This document shows positions 23,600 through 35,449 of a stretch of 64,000 nucleotides of DNA, one piece after another; the stretch's first letter is position 1, and each line of letters opens with the position of its first letter. Below the pieces are notes generated by a model that had not been told where the DNA came from, searched no databases, and was given only the letters and a program-made list of their open reading frames with translations. This stretch comes from Atherix ibis (taxonomy: Eukaryota > Arthropoda > Insecta > Diptera > Athericidae). Where the stretch lies: NCBI GenBank assembly GCA_958298945.1, contig OY282605.1, positions 28,436,811 to 28,500,810 on the forward strand, written 5' to 3'. Position numbers and translations under genes: made by a program.

Positions 23600-24130
23600 T
23601 TTTTGACAGATAAATCAATGCTTGTCATTTATTTTTTAAAGATTATTTCATGTAAATATTAGCCACTTTTCCAAGCATCTCGGTTGGTATGTTGGTAATA
23701 ACACGTGTAATGTCGTCTTTTAAGGTTGCCGAGTGATTTTACGTTGCCGAGTGACTTACATAGGCGCGTTACTTCACGTAGCCCCATAAAAAATAGTCTA
23801 GAGGCGTCAAATCGCACGATCTAGGCGGCCAACTCACCGGTCCGAAATTGCTTACCGAACTTTTCTCTCAATAAGTCCATTGTTTCACTGAGTGTGGGGC
23901 ATATAGTGCCGTATTGTTGAAACCACATGTCGACCAGATACAGTTCGTATATTTTAGTCTAAAAAAAGTTCTATATCATTGAATGATAGCAGGCGCAAAC
24001 GACGGTAAGGTTGCGGCCAGCGTAAACTTGAAAAAAATGCGGACCAATGACAAGCAGTGCGTTTTTGTGGATGCACTCTACGCACACGAATTGGTGGTTT
24101 GATTGTTGGCCCACGTGGCCGAATGTTAAG
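23600..24130 (-). pseudogene. Tc1/mariner-superfamily transposase relic, non-mariner type
   Basis: Minus-strand frames give, in order, LLVIGPHFFQVYAGRNLTVV with CYHSMI (24050-23975), then VDMWFQQYGTICPT with SETMDLLREKFG (23935-23860). A shifted frame follows with SWPPRSCDLTPLDYFLWGYV (23845-23785) and DDITRVITNIPTEMLGKV. This is the pattern of insect transposases that pair a DUF4817-like N-terminus with a DDE_3 core; their aspartate block is WFQQDGA, and the D is replaced here by Y. At least one frameshift and several stops are present. Mariner A3 begins at 24139, at its 5' side. Confidence 0.65.
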
Positions 24131-24138
24131 TATATATA

Positions 24139-25092
24139 CCAGGTATATAAGCTTAAATCCGCTGTTTTTTTGTCAAAAAAAACATGTTTTTTTTTCATAG
24201 AAAGCAAAACAAATTTATTCAAAGCACTTGCCCTCGCTAGCTACACATTTTTCCTATCTCTCGGGCAGTTTTTGGATACCACGCCAAAAAAATGCCTTCT
24301 CTTTCGAGGCAAACCACTCATTAAGCCATTTTCGGATGTCTTCGTAAGAAACGAAGTGCTGCTCAGCAAGCGCGTGGCCCATCGACGAAAACAGGTAGTC
24401 GGCGGAAGAAGCCAGGTTTGGTGAAAAAGCGGGGTGGGGTAGCACCTCCCAGTTCAGTATCTCTAAGTAGTTTTGGACCATTTTTGACGTGTGCGATCGT
24501 ACGTTGTCATGGAGGAAAATCAGCTTGTCATGTCTTTGTTGATAATCCGTCCTTTTTCCACGTAGAAAATTGTTGGTGGTAGCGGTGGGCATTTTCAGTT
24601 TCACCAGGTTTCAACATCTCATTGTAGACAATACCCTACTGATCCCACCAAACGCACAGCATCGTCTTCCTCCCGAAGTGATTTGGTCTTGGAGAAGATG
24701 TTGATGGTTGGCCGGGATCAACCCACGATTTTATGCGTTTAGGATTCTCGAAATATATCCTCTTTTCATCGCCTGTCATAATCCGATGCAGAAACGACTT
24801 TCTTTTTTCTCTAGCGAGCAAGATTTCGCATGTGCCTTGTCGTTCAATTCATGCGGCACCCATTTCCTGATCTTTTCAATCTTCCCCATGGTACGCAGAC
24901 GCATGGAAATTGTTGGTTGAGTTACACCCAATTGCTCCGCAAGCATTTGAGTAACACCGAATTGGTGCGCAATTGGGTATCGTCTTCGTCCAAAATAGCC
25001 TGCAATTAATGGTCCTCAACCTTCCTAGGTTAATTTTCACGCTTATTGTCCCACAAGTCAAATTGGCCGTCTTTGAACCGACGATACCAATC
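24139..25092 (-). mobile_element. Mos1-like mariner, copy A3 (5' end lost)
   Basis: The left (3') end CCAGGTATATAAGCTTAAAT follows TA at 24137-24138. Homology to the A family continues to about 25092, inside the N-terminal codons, and is then replaced by repeat R-A copy e. No second end was found. Confidence 0.85.
24215..25092 (-). pseudogene. Mariner transposase fragment in copy A3
   Basis: It retains the first catalytic block (HRIMTGDEKRIYFENPKR), the second (FLHDNVRSHTSKMVQNYLE) and a degraded third (FSPNLASSADYLF, where the family has YSPDLAPSDYHLF). It ends at the family stop 24215-24217. Deletions remove codons between KRTDY and NAHRYHQ and within the ERRQNT region, and frames shift repeatedly. 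The N-terminal 70 or so residues are missing. Confidence 0.8.
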
Positions 25093-25094
25093 TA

Positions 25095-25450
25095 TATAGG
25101 TATCACGGGAATTGAGGTCACGATTTTGGTGAGGTGCTTCGACACACGTGGTAGCTGTGGTTGATACCTATATAGCGGGTACGATCTCCGGATTGCTGGT
25201 GCGAGATACTAGCAATTATCTCGGGCGCTGTTTTACTGCTTATGACAGTAGAGGTTTAGATGGGCCTCATCATTAGCAGTTGAAGTAATCAGCTTGTAAC
25301 TGATTACTGACTGCTAACTATCAGTTATCTACGTGCGCTGATTGACCGTAATCTCAATCCCTATGGTCGTAGGCGACTCGTGGTAGTATGTCTCACGACG
25401 GGTATGCCACGTAAACAAAACAGAATATTCTGGTGGTTTAATGTCAAATA
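25095..25450 (-). repeat. Dispersed repeat R-A, copy e
   Basis: Inverse orientation to copies c and d. GTCGTAGGCGACTCGTGGTA (25366-25385) is the inverse of the ACCACGAGTCGCCTACGAC block at 7971. AGCTTGTAACTGATTACTGA is the inverse of CAGTAACCAGTTACAAGCT. It abuts mariner A3 near 25092, where TATATAGGTATCACGGG begins. Confidence 0.65.
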
Positions 25451-27210
25451 GTATCAAATTGCTGCAAATTTTGTTACTATGGCTTGAATTGCTAGCTCAG
25501 TAGGTCGATTTATGACGAAACACGTTTTTCACAAAGTACGAATTTTTATAGAAAAGTCAACAATTTTTAAACGTTATTCGAGTGTAAGCCTCTCTATGAT
25601 GATATTTCAATGCCCACTGAGCACTTTTGACTTTAACACAAGTCACGTGTCATGCGTTATCTGTCAAAAATGAAAACATGACAAACCAAACAGCAAAAAA
25701 AAAATTGTATTATTTTTTTTTATTTTTTACTATGTTAAGTTGTGTGGTAATGCTGTGAGGAACTAGAATAATTACACCTAAACAAGTAGCATGGTTACTC
25801 GAAAGGGAGGTAATAAAAATTTATTTTTTGTTTGTTTGTACAGCAGAAGAAAAGAGCTAGAGGCTATTCTATAGTACCACGACTATATATGTGTGGGTCG
25901 GCAGTGCCAGCTTTCGTAATGGCAGTGGTAGAAATTAATTCTGATGATTGGGTAGGGGTAGGAGCGACTACAATGGTGGGAGTCCTATTTATACAAAAAT
26001 TCTGGGTTAAGTGGCATTCGTTTATAATATGAGAGATAATACGAACATTGACTGAAAAGTGAAGAATTTGCAAATGTTATTCATATTAAACCTTTTTATA
26101 ATAAAATGGCCATGCTAACTAAGTACTTTTGATCTATTAAAAATAAAAATATGACTAACCAAACAGCAAAAAAATTACCTCATATTTATTAACAAGTTTA
26201 AGTAGTTGGGCAAAGCGCGGGTTCCGCTTCACTTTTTTGTGATTGGAATTCGTCAAATTTAATGCATGCGTCAGAGTGTTGCGTTAAAATTGCTGCATTG
26301 GTGTAAGCCTTTTACAGGTCGGTTCACTGATGCTGTAAAGCAGCAGTGAAAAGCGCACATGTCTTTTCACTAGTGCTGTGAAGTCTTACGCATGCAGCTA
26401 CAATAATTTGACGGATCCGGAAAGCTACAATAATTTGACTCGGTACCAGCCTAGCCCTACTACAAGCTTCACTTTGAACAACATCCAATTTGAGAGTTCT
26501 TCAACTTTATGTAAATGCCTATCCAATTTGTGCATTAAAATATAATGTACAAAAAAACATATTTAAAAAATCAGATTTTTACCAATTCTCTAATTAACTA
26601 TATTGCTTTAACTTTGTCATTATAGACAAAATACAATATTATTAAAATAACTGCTAGAAGATATTTGTAAGACTCGATCTTTTCAAGGTAATTTTAATAA
26701 CTTTTTGGCACATTTCGGGATATTATTCAGCCATTTCTTGAGAGATGTTAATTTTAGATAGAAAGAATTGTCTAATTAAGTACAATATTTTTTTATAGTC
26801 ATACAAAAAGATGTCTACGAAATTAAATTTTACGATTGTGGTGGCCAAATTGCCATTACCAAATCTTGTAATTATGGGTGCTGAGAACTTTTTACGGAAT
26901 AAAGATAAAATTTGTTGTATTGGACGAATTTTGTTAAAATCACATACACTCCAGATAGAAATCTTTAAGTTAATTCCAAAAATAATTAGTCATCATACAT
27001 AGCTATAGCTATAATAATTATCGGTTATGAGTTTTTTCTATTCGAATTTCAAAGAATGACAACTTCAGTCCAAAATTACCACCTGACCATCACTTTTTAT
27101 AGATAAAATGGCTTTCAATCACCTACTTGTAAAGCACCATTTCCTTTCGTAGCTTTATTAAAGACCGAAAAATAGCCACAGTAAATTTATCGCTTTATTA
27201 ATTCATAATA
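25451..27210. other. AT-rich DNA with a diverged duplication and a CG-richer structured patch
   Basis: Two diverged direct copies end ACAAACCAAACAGCAAAAAA at about 25682 and its variant ACTAACCAAACAGCAAAAAA at about 26154. 26200-26460 is CG-richer, holds a small hairpin (TTCACTGATGCTG/CAGCAGTGAA near 26314) and two direct copies of AGCTACAATAATTTGAC (26396-26412, 26423-26439). ORFs at 25832-26032 and 26811-27002 match nothing I recognise. Confidence 0.4.
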
Positions 27211-27212
27211 TA

Positions 27213-27926
27213 CGAGGTCTGTTCAAAAAGTATCGCGAATTTTGTGTTTTTTCAAAAATTATTTATTTATTTATGAATATATGTTTTGTCCCCTTCAAAA
27301 TAATCCCCTCCAGATATTATACACTTGTACCAACGTTTTTTCCAATCCTCGAAGCACTTCAAAAAATCATTTTTTGTAATCTTGTTCAGCTTCTCCTTTG
27401 ATACCGTCTTTATCTCCTCAATCGTGGCGTAGCGTCGTTCTTTCATGGGTCTCCTCAGTTACGTGAACAAGAAAATGTAACAGGGGCCAGATCTGGGGAA
27501 TACGGCAAAAGCCCATTTTTGTTCTTCCACAAATCCGGGCGTTTCAGGCGGATTACTTCGTGCAACTTGCGCATAACTTGCAGATAATATTCCTTATTGA
27601 CCGTTCCACCCTGTGGTAAGAACGCATGATGTACCACGCCAATGCAATCGAAGAAAACCGGAAGCAAAACCTTTACATTCGGCCGAACCTAGCGTAATTT
27701 TCGTTCTTGGTTCGTACGGCAGTTTCCATTGGTTTCCACGTCATAACCATAAACCAATGATTCGTTATCAGTTATGAGCCTTTGGAGCAAATTTCGAAAT
27801 TGAACGATCAAAAACATCATCTCACTAACATTGTACCAACATACCGCCACAAAAAAAAATCGAAAATCAAATATACGTAAAACCCGCGGAAATTAAAAAT
27901 ACGCGATACTTTTTGAATACACCTCG
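27213..27926 (-). mobile_element. Mariner family B, copy B5 (both ends, internally deleted)
   Basis: Family B ends flanked by TA (27211-27212, 27927-27928). Minus-strand transposase remnants read LPVFFDCIGVVHHAFLPQGG, VNKEYYLQVMRKLHEVI and RPDLWKNKN, then the C-terminal IEEIKTVSKEKLNKITKN region. The second aspartate block and the N-terminal half are deleted. Confidence 0.85.
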
Positions 27927-27928
27927 TA

Positions 27929-29430
27929 AAATGGTAAAATTTATCTTAAGCAAATATTAACTTTATTCTTAAAATAATTAAATAACTATAAAATAACGAA
28001 TCTCTACTTTTTAAACTGCAAAATAGATAACCATACATAAAAGAAATCAATTTGTCAGATATCAACTCCCACAGTATGGTTGAGATAAGAAAAACATGAA
28101 AACTATTGTATTTGACCTAAAACTAGATTTTGTTAACATTAAATGAATTTTTCTGCTTCAAAGAAACTTTTATATGCAATGTACCCTTCATCACAATATT
28201 ACAATCCTTTTGAAATAGAGAAAATTGTTTCTTAGAAAATGTTCACCATAAAAACCACATTCAGTTTTTTTTATTCATTCACCGTATATGAACATCCATA
28301 CACGTAATATGCATGCCAAAGGTTAAGATGTAATCCTTGAATTTGGGCTTTTTTTTTTTATTCTCTTCTCTCAATATCTGCATTTGTTTTTAGTATTTTC
28401 AAATATTTTATTAAGGTTTAAAAGATTTAATTAATTTTTTTTCTCAGAAAAAATATCTTAAAAGAAGAGAAAATTTCCAGAAACAATCGATTTCAAAAAT
28501 ATTTTTAAAAGTTCTTCTAACTTATTTTTATTTGTGGGTAAATTTTATCAAGAATAAATAAAATGTCATCCATAATAAATATTTCTTATAAAGCATTTTT
28601 AAAAGGTCATTTTTACTAACAAATCTGCTATGAAGTCATTATCAAATTGATTCTTCTTTAAGTTTTTTCTAAAAAATCCATTGAAAATTATTATCAAAAG
28701 GAAATTTTAGCAAAATTTATCGAATTCCTATAAAACGTTAGTTGTGCATTTTCAGTAGCCATGTTTATGTCTACTTTTCACTTTATATTGAAAATTTTTA
28801 CTTTGAATTTTTGATTTAAGCTTTTCTGACTAAAACATTTAAGTATTAATTTTTAAGCAAACTTTAAGGGTGAACATGTTTCGTCTGAAATTTTTTTCCA
28901 ATCTGCTTTGCTGGAAAATTAAGATAAGGTATTTTTAACAAATTAATTTTATGCAATAACTTTTGAAAAATAATTTTTAATTAAATATTTTGAACTGGAA
29001 TTTGATTAATAAAAAATTATTATTAAAATTATTATAAATTAAACTTTTTTGGTAAAATTTTTTATAGAATTTTTTTTGTTTGAATTTTTTTTTAAATATT
29101 TAATTGAAATTGTTTGTTTATAATTTGCTTATAGAAAATTTTTGATTTAACTTTTTTCATATTAAAATTTTTTTATTAAATATTTTTTTATCAGAAAATT
29201 TTTTTTTGGTTGAAATATATCAATTGAAGTTTTTGGATTCAATACTTTTGATAAAAAATTTTAATTTAAATTTCTTGTGCAATAAAATTTGTTTACTAAA
29301 CTTTGGTGAGAAAATTTATTTGGATTAAAATTTGTTTGGTTGAAATTTTTGGTTAAAATATTTTAATGAAATTTTTTAGATTGAAATTTTTAATTTAAAT
29401 TTTAGAATTCAAATTTTGTTTGGCCCTAAA
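27929..29430. other. Very AT-rich DNA; low-complexity GAAATTTTT-type sequence in the right half
   Basis: 28950-29420 is a loose repetition of TTGAAATTTTT/AATTAAAATTT words. No gene. Confidence 0.5.
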
Positions 29431-30175
29431 TAATGCAGATATATTCAAAATTCAGAAATTGTTACAAACCGCATCAGTTTGGAAGAAATTTTTTATTTTT
29501 TCCGCAAATTTCCTTGAAAATCCATGCGGTTTTTCGTAATTTACGCATTTTTGTGATAATTGTCAAAAATCACAAATCTTTCAAAGTTTATTCTCCCCCC
29601 CCCACCACCAAAAAAAAAAAGGATTTTCAAATTTTGATGCATTTTTTAAGAAAAAAATATTCAATTTCTCTGAAAATCGATGCAGTTTTTAGTAATTTTC
29701 ATATTTTGAGTGCTTCTGAATTGTTCGAATCTAAAAAATCGTGAATTGATGGAAGTTTAAATGTCCTGCAAAGGAAAATTCTCCATTTTTGGAGCATTTT
29801 TTTAAAAAAAATCGGTTGATGACAATTCAATTTTTGTCAAAAATCACAACTCTTCCAAGGATCGACCCCCCCCCCCACTTAATGGAAAATTCTCCATTTT
29901 TGGATCATTTTTAAAAAATTGTTTTTTCCTCAAATTTCTTTGAAAATTGATGGAATTTTTAGTAATTTACGCATTTTTAGGGCTTACGGTATTGCTTGGA
30001 TCTAAAAAATCTTGGATTGATGACAATTTAAGTTTCGTCAAAAACACAAATCTTCCAAGGGTCCCTCCCTATAATTTCGAGTATTTCCATATCGTTTGGA
30101 CGTAAAAAACCATGGATTGACTGACGTTCAATTTTCGACAAAAATCACAAATCTTCCAAGGCTCATCCAATTCAT
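29430..30175. repeat. Degenerate tandem repeat with poly-C tracts
   Basis: The phrase GTCAAAAATCACAAATCTT and variants, followed by CCAAGG or a C-run, occurs near 29563, 29838, 30036 and 30138. GAAAATTCTCCATTTTTGGA occurs twice (29776, 29884). C-runs lie at about 29597 and 29867. Unit spacing is irregular (about 100-275 bp). The plus ORF at 29433-29744 is a by-product. Confidence 0.65.
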
Positions 30176-30200
30176 TTTAACTGATTTTAATAAATCATTA

Positions 30201-30275
30201 CGGTGGTGATATGATAAGTCTATGATAAATGCAAACATTTTTTGCATTTATCGTAGACTTATCATATCACCATCG
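30201..30275. mobile_element. 75-bp TA-flanked hairpin, mariner-type micro-MITE candidate
   Basis: Arms 30200-30235 and 30241-30276 match at 34 of 36 positions around a CATTT loop, and TA lies outside both ends (30199-30200, 30276-30277). The arm core TGATAAGTCTATGATAAATG recurs as single ends at about 63372 and 63864. It looks like two mariner-type terminal repeats with nothing between them. Confidence 0.6.
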
Positions 30276-30277
30276 TA

Positions 30278-31369
30278 AATATTAAATAATTTGGCAAATG
30301 TAAGAAAATTTTTGGAGAATATTTTGCCCTTTTCAATTCCTAATATTACGATAATCAATTACATTTAAATTAAATAAGATTTAAATAATATAATTCTTAA
30401 AAAAATTCTGAGTATTAATAATAATATTAGCAGCAAAAAAACCATTAAAAATATTTACTAAAAATCTGATTGGATATATAATCTCTGATAAGTACACAAT
30501 AGTCAATTGTCATCTTATTTATTCTGAATAATAATAAATACTGATTTTGTATAAAGTTAAATAATCAGAATTAAATAGAAATGATTTTTTCAATATTCTT
30601 ATAATTTGGATTAAATAATAATTCTATAATATTTTTCTATTAAGAGAAGATTTTTATAGCAAGTGGATTTTGCCAGTTTTATTGATGACAAAAAAAATGT
30701 AAATGTAAAAAAAAAATATATATTCCAAGAATTACGAGTATTTTTATTCAACTGTACAATAGATTTTATTTATTTATAGAAGCTTTCTGCTGGTACATCT
30801 CTTATATTAATTCAGTGAATATCTTTATTAAATCTGTTAAATTAAATGGAAATAATTTTGATTAAGTACTCTTGTAGCAGCTCAATATGAATTTTATTAA
30901 AGGGAATTCCCCTTTTATTACTGATTTCCTTAATTGAATGTTACTTACGTGCACACACTTCTTACATACATGAACATCCGGGCACAGTGGATTATCGAAC
31001 GAAAGACGGTATTTGATAAATGAAATTAATAAAGCTTAAATACATTCTTATGTGGAAGATACTTTTATATTTGATTTTTATTTTCTACCTTAGATTAATC
31101 TTTTCTTTATATTTTTTTCTTTATTAGAAGAATTGCCCGAGTATCCCAAAATTATAAAACATCATTGAAAGAATTAATAAAAGTATTGTGAGCAGTAATT
31201 AGTGGAATTCCAATTTAGCTTTGATTATATTTTTTGTTTTTTAAAAATAAATTAAGCATCAAAATAAGAAAATAATTTTCTTAAAAAATAATTGGGGGAA
31301 CAAAGAAAAACTGTGTTCAATTTAAAAATAGAACTTATCGAAAGTTTAAAATAATGCTTTTAGTTTAAT
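30278..31369. other. AT-rich DNA, no gene recognised
   Basis: No ORF, repeat match or RNA gene seen. Confidence 0.45.
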
Positions 31370-31660
31370 TTTTTTTCTAATTGCCATACGGAACCTAAAA
31401 TATTTTTTAAATGAAAATTAATTTTATAGACTTACTGGCATATAAAATTTTATCAATTTTATAGTTTTTAAAATAAAATCTTATTTTTTCTAAAGATAAG
31501 ATTCTAGTAAACTTTAAATTGCATTTTTTAAATTAATAAAAATTTTCTTTAATTAATAATACATAAACTTTACGTAGCCTGTAGGTCCTGATTGTTTGAA
31601 CACAGTTCTCTTCAGTGATAAGGCTCATTTCACCGGTGTCTAAATTGATCTGAAATTGCC
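31370..31660 (+). repeat. Dispersed repeat R-C, copy 1, with a transposase motif
   Basis: It aligns with 57370-57640 over about 270 bp, ending in a near-identical block that starts AGGTCCTGATTGTTTGAACA. The plus strand there reads TVLFSDKAHFTGV, like the second-strand FSDEAHF block of insect Tc1/mariner-superfamily transposases of the kind seen at 23.6-24.1 kb. It may be the remnant of that family. Confidence 0.5.
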
Positions 31661-31689
31661 ATTAGCCCATATTTATTTGAAAATAAGGA

Positions 31690-32900
31690 AGAAGAGACTT
31701 TTACCGTTAATTCTGAGCTCTACAATTACATAATAACCAATTTTTTTTTATCTAAACTGAAAGATTTTTATTTGAACAATACGAGATCTGTTCAAAAAGT
31801 ATCGCTAATTTTATGTTTTTTTCGAAAATTATTTATTTATTTATGAATATCTATTTTGTCCCCTTCAAAATAATCCCCACCAAATATTAGACACTTGTGC
31901 CAACGTTTTTTCCAATCCTCGAAGTACTTCAAAAAATCATTTAATAGCATCGTCCTTTTATGGGGCTCTTCAGTTAAGGGAATAAGAAAAAGTCACAGGG
32001 GGCCATATCTGGGAAATATGGTGGGTACGGCATTATTAGTGTGTTGCTCCGGGCGTTTCCGTCGGATTGCTTTGCGCACCTTGCGCATTACTTGCAGGTA
32101 ATATTCCTTATTCACCGTTCTACCCTGTGTCAAGAACGCATGATGCACCACGCCCCTGAAATCGAAGAAAACTGTAAGCAAAACCTTTACATTCGACCGA
32201 ACTTGACGCGCTCTTTTGGTCTTGGCTCGTGCGGCAGCTTCCATTGGGATGATTGAGCTTTGGTTTCCATGTCATAACTGTAAACCCATAATTCTTGACC
32301 AGTTATGATCCTTTGGAGCAAATTTGGGTCATCGCCCTTTACATTCGACCGAACTTGACGCGCTCTTTTGGTCTTGGCTCGTGCGGCAGCTTCCATTGGG
32401 ATGATTGAACTTTGGTTTCCATGCCATAACTGTAAACCCATAATTCTTCACCAGTTATGATCCTTTGGAGCAAATTTGGGTCATCGCGGACAGAGTAGAA
32501 CAACTCCTTAGCAATGTTAATGCGATGCTCTTTTTGGTCGGAATTGAGCAAAAATCGAAAACGAGCCAAAACACGTACAAGCAAAGCAGCTGTAAAAAAT
32601 TATTTGAACATTCAAAATGGCGGAACTTGTCGGCATAAGTGAAAGATAACGCCACAAAAAATCATAACGCTACAAAAAATCGAAAATCGAAAATACCTAA
32701 CCCGCGAAAATTTAAAATTCGAGAAACTTTTTCAACAGACCTCGTATATGATTTCAATACGACAGTGCCATTAGTCACATAAGACCAAAAATGTTGGCTT
32801 TATGGTTTTCAAAGGTCCCAGGACTTATAATTTCGATATTTGGTAATGTGAATTCACCATTTTTGGACTTTTTTTATTAACCTATCTAAAAAATCATATT
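31690..32900 (+). repeat. Dispersed repeat R-B, copy 3, split by mariner B6
   Basis: The left part (31697-31780) reads ACCGTTAATTCTGAGCTCTA and AACTGAAAGATTTTTATTTG. The right part from 32747 reads CACATAAGACC, TTGGCTTTAT, GGTCCCAGGACTTA and CGATATTTGGTAATGTGAAT. The order equals copy 2. The mariner between them (31782-32744) is therefore younger. Confidence 0.6.
31782..32744 (-). mobile_element. Mariner family B, copy B6, with a 152-bp internal tandem duplication
   Basis: Family B ends flanked by TA (31780-31781, 32745-32746). Minus-strand remnants: AKELFYSVRDDPNLLQRIIT, GEELWVYSYGMETK (the first aspartate of TGDE is lost as GEE or GQE), RQVRSNVKVLLTVFFDFRGV and VNKEYYLQVMRKVRKAIRRK. The segment starting CCTTTACATTCGACCGAACT at 32184 is repeated from 32336, an offset of 152 bp. 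The second and third catalytic blocks are deleted. Confidence 0.85.
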
Positions 32901-33054
32901 TAAATAGATAATTTTTAAGTTTTCGACCATTTAAAAATTGACATCCATCAAGAAATGGACGAATTAAAGATCAAAATATTCAAAAGAAAGTGACATAAAA
33001 AATTATTTAAAAAATATTGAGCACTGCAAACAGTTTTTTTATATCTAATGGTAA

Positions 33055-34310
33055 TGCTTAGTCAATACCGAAGTCACGATAAATGGAACTGATCTTGTGT
33101 CCTTTACTGAGGTCATATATCTAGGTGTCATTCTAGACTAAAAATTAACCTTGAACTCACAAGGTGAGTTAGTGGGTCCTAACTATCAGTAGTATATAGA
33201 TTAACTATAGCCATTTGGGCTTGTCAGGGGTCTGTAACCACAAATAATACAGTGGTCACATCTGGCAATAGTTAGAACCCATCATCACCAACGCGACACC
33301 CGTTTGAAGGCCTTTGTAGCTACTTTCTTTTTAATTTGCAAATTCAAAAATGACTTTTCATTTGTATATTAAAGAGAAAATGGCTAAAAAGGCTCTCACG
33401 TTAGGATATTCCAAAACCTTTAGGCCAGGCGATCTGTTTGGACATCTGAAGATTGTATCGGACCTAAAAAAATTCTAGGAGCCGAGAAAATCTTACTTAA
33501 ACCCGTCCTTCAAAGTAGTTCTCATAGAGCGCCACTTTATTTGAAAGGAGGGAAGACGGTTACTCAATGTGAGGGCTCTTGTCTTTTACACAGACGGTTC
33601 TAAACTGAATTTGGGTGTAGTCGGTCCTTATTGCCATCTATATAAGCTCCTAATACATTTTCCAAGGCTAAAATGCATGCCATAGAGTTTTGCTATAGAA
33701 AAGAAACCTGCGTAACGCAAAGATCTACATCATCTCAGATACCCAAAACTGCATTGACAGTTCTTGTCTCATCTGATGCCCAATCCAGTTTAGTTTGGGA
33801 TATCTTCGCTGTCCTATATCAACTCGCTATAAATAATAAAGTAACTTTGTTTTGGGTTCCAGGTCCTGAGGGTATTGAGAGTAATAAACTAGCAGACAAC
33901 CTTACCAAAAAGGCAGGAAATAATCCACTTATTGCATCAGAATGCTTCTGTGGCTATCCAAAGGACCACCTGGGGTCTATTATAGAGTCCTGGGAAAGTA
34001 GGGTTAAAAGCTCCTCCCCTAGGGTAGCTTTCCGGGCATGAATCACTATTAAAAAATGGATCACCTTTCCTAAAAAAAAGGGCCGACACAGGTCCTTAAA
34101 CTCAACAAACCAACCAACTCATTGGCAATTGTCTGTTAAGAATTATTTTAATAAGATAGGCAAATCTGACACAACAACTTGTAGTTTTTACTCCGAAGAA
34201 GATGTCATTGCACGCCACAAACTTCAGAATCTTGGTCTTAGATATCCTGATCCCTACGAGATTCCCCAGCTACCAAACAATATGATATTGAGGTTCACTA
34301 TCTAAGAATT
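33055..34310 (+). pseudogene. RNase H-bearing non-LTR retrotransposon, 3' fragment
   Basis: Plus-strand frames give the end of reverse transcriptase (FTEVIYLGVILD near 33100-33140), a linker (AIWACQGSVTT), then an RNase H domain. RNase H shows VFYTDGSKLNLGV (first Asp, about 33580-33615), SSDAQSSLVWDIFAVLYQLA and VTLFWVPGPEGIESNKLADN (usual form WVPGHSGIEGNE-AD), with KKA after it. A degraded C-terminal segment follows (CSFYSEEDVIARHKLQNLGL, cf. C-C-EEET-EH-L-CP). Stops and shifts interrupt it, for example at 33140 and 34041. RNase H occurs in I, LOA and some R1-type elements; I cannot choose between these. Confidence 0.7.
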
Positions 34311-35447
34311 ATTCAACACAAAAGACCTTATTGATCGAAAAAAAATTTATTTTTAAAGTAAAAATGGAATTTTTGAGACTTTTTTATTCAAAGAACAATT
34401 GACATAATTCAGTTAAAATTTTTAATTCTTTCACAAATTATTTCACTGATATTTAGTCATATAAGTTTTAGGACCAAATAAAAGGAAAGTATAAAAACTC
34501 TTCAGAGAATATAAAGCTTCTGAAATTATTGCCTAAAAGCTAAAAAGAATAAATAAAATTACTTTCAACAATTAATACATAATTCCTCAAATTATTCATT
34601 AACAATCAACAAAACAATCGTTTTCTGACTCGTCCTATATTAACTATTTCATAGATAAATCCTTTCCAGTATATCTATCGTACAGGATAATTCTTCTCGA
34701 ATAAGAATAATCATAATCCATTTTGAGACACATACACATACATACTCGTATACTCACTGACATATCTCATATTATCAAATAAAAATAAAAATAGCCAAAA
34801 ACTACTAACATAATTTCCTCTTACTGTCTTTGGCCTTCTCTTAGTATTAAATTCCATAATAATGTAATTCCTTAGCAAATCGATAAATTCACAAGAAAAA
34901 TACCATCTGATACAGATATTCGTATTTATTACTAGATAAAAGTTCAGGATTTTCGTATATTAGTACGATTGCCTAGTAAATTTCAGATGTTTGATAGTAA
35001 AATATAAGATATACAAATATATTCTTCTCTGAAATCTAGACAGATCGGATTACGATTTTTATTTGTAGTTTGAATAGAAAAATTGATAGTGTTTATTTCA
35101 TAATCAACAATAAATTAGTTACTACGCAATTTAGTTTTAGTATATAACATATATGAGTATAAAAAATTTCTTAGTAATAATTGTGATATTATATTTAAAT
35201 AAACACCGTTTTTCTACAACAACAAAAATATTTGGAATTTGTTTTTCTTTCTAAACAAATTCATTTCCCATACAACATCATTTCCAAGTAGCAATAAATA
35301 CACAATTCCCACAAATATATGTCCTATTTCAACTGGACCTTTACGAGGTAGTATATTTGATTCCATTTTATGTAATATTTATACCCAAGACAGCCCCATC
35401 TAATTAAAAGCATATCATTACTACTTTTGCAAATAATATGGCCATAT
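34311..35447. other. AT-rich DNA, no gene recognised
   Basis: No ORF or repeat match seen in about 1.1 kb. Confidence 0.45.
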
Positions 35448-35449
35448 TA

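Noticed and set aside
25832..26073. Overlapping ORFs on both strands
   Set aside because: No recognisable motif, and neither strand is favoured by context.
29433..29744. 103-aa ORF
   Set aside because: It lies entirely in the degenerate tandem repeat and reads the poly-C and poly-A tracts.
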